Part shown: in pieces, positions 29,839 to 29,894 of the stretch
How positions within the stretch are numbered: position 1 is the stretch's first letter
Layout of the letters: every line of letters starts with the position of its first letter
IMG/VR virus record: IMGVR_UViG_3300046506_000171
Location: 1 to 29,894 of that record
Strand: one strand, 5' to 3'
DNA length: 29,894 bases
From: a virus
Program-made: the position numbers and the translations under genes
The notes under the pieces: model-generated
What the model was told of the DNA's origin: nothing
Seen by the model: only the letters and a program-made list of their open reading frames with translations
Database searches by the model: none

Positions 29839-29894
29839 CGAAACCACCCTCAAGGCACTGGCCCGACGCTTGGCAAAAGAGACTGGTTTCTCGG
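29819..29894 (+). other. Partial overlapping frame, possible E' part of the tail chaperone
   Basis: The frame one base ahead of gpE is open from about 29773, after a TGA, to the window end, and reads ...NETTLKALARRLAKETGFS in its last part, a protein-like amphipathic helix. It has no ATG; a TTG at 29819 has no ribosome site. A +1 (or -2) translational shift from gpE is therefore conceivable, as with other phage tail chaperones. The true end is outside the window. Confidence 0.4.

Overview
The window is the left part of an integrated temperate phage (a prophage) in a Pseudomonas chromosome, probably of the fluorescens/putida side of the genus. This rests on the GC-rich codon use, a PrtN-type pyocin activator homologue, and gene families typical of Pseudomonas prophages. 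The host is inferred; no chromosomal protein gene lies in the window. The prophage is bounded on the left by an intact tRNA-Ser(CGA) gene (10-99), the likely attachment site. The right end lies outside the window: tape measure, endolysin and attR are not seen.

Layout. (1) tRNA-Ser, a terminator and a 364-base non-coding stretch with tandem 11-bp repeats and two perfect hairpins. (2) A compact rightward three-gene cassette (464-2466) of visibly lower GC content, placed between the attachment end and the integrase. This is a classical cargo position and the best candidate here for an undescribed system; the third protein has a His...Cys layout like a permuted papain-like fold. (3) A leftward operon (7545 back to 2510): small proteins, dNMP kinase, KilAC-type protein, PrtN-like activator, DUF2303 protein, a 57-aa Cys/His-rich mini-protein, excisionase-like protein and tyrosine integrase. 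Many genes overlap by ATGA. (4) The genetic switch: a LexA/CI-type S24 repressor (leftward), a Cro-like HTH protein (rightward), and three matching 17-bp operators, one on the leftward promoter and two on the divergent promoter. (5) A rightward early operon: CII-family regulator, TraR/DksA zinc-finger protein, and a large primase-helicase followed by an array of about eleven 9-bp repeats with AT-rich DNA, a likely replication origin. (6) A possible late regulator, holin and a wHTH/coiled-coil protein. (7) Lambda-type head genes: TerS, TerL (GpA type), gpW, portal, ClpP-like protease, gpD, gpE, FII-type connector. (8) P2-type contractile tail genes: tail proteins, spike V, baseplate W/J/I, fibre H and its chaperone, sheath FI, tube FII and assembly chaperone E, where the window ends.

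The genes together describe a myovirus with a lambda-like head and a P2-like tail. In the lysogen the repressor should silence both early operons through the shared operators. The S24 auto-cleavage residues are present, so induction by DNA damage (RecA) is expected. The virion genes run as one long rightward operon interrupted by terminator-like hairpins that sit directly before the ribosome sites of the capsid, a small tail-region gene and the sheath gene.
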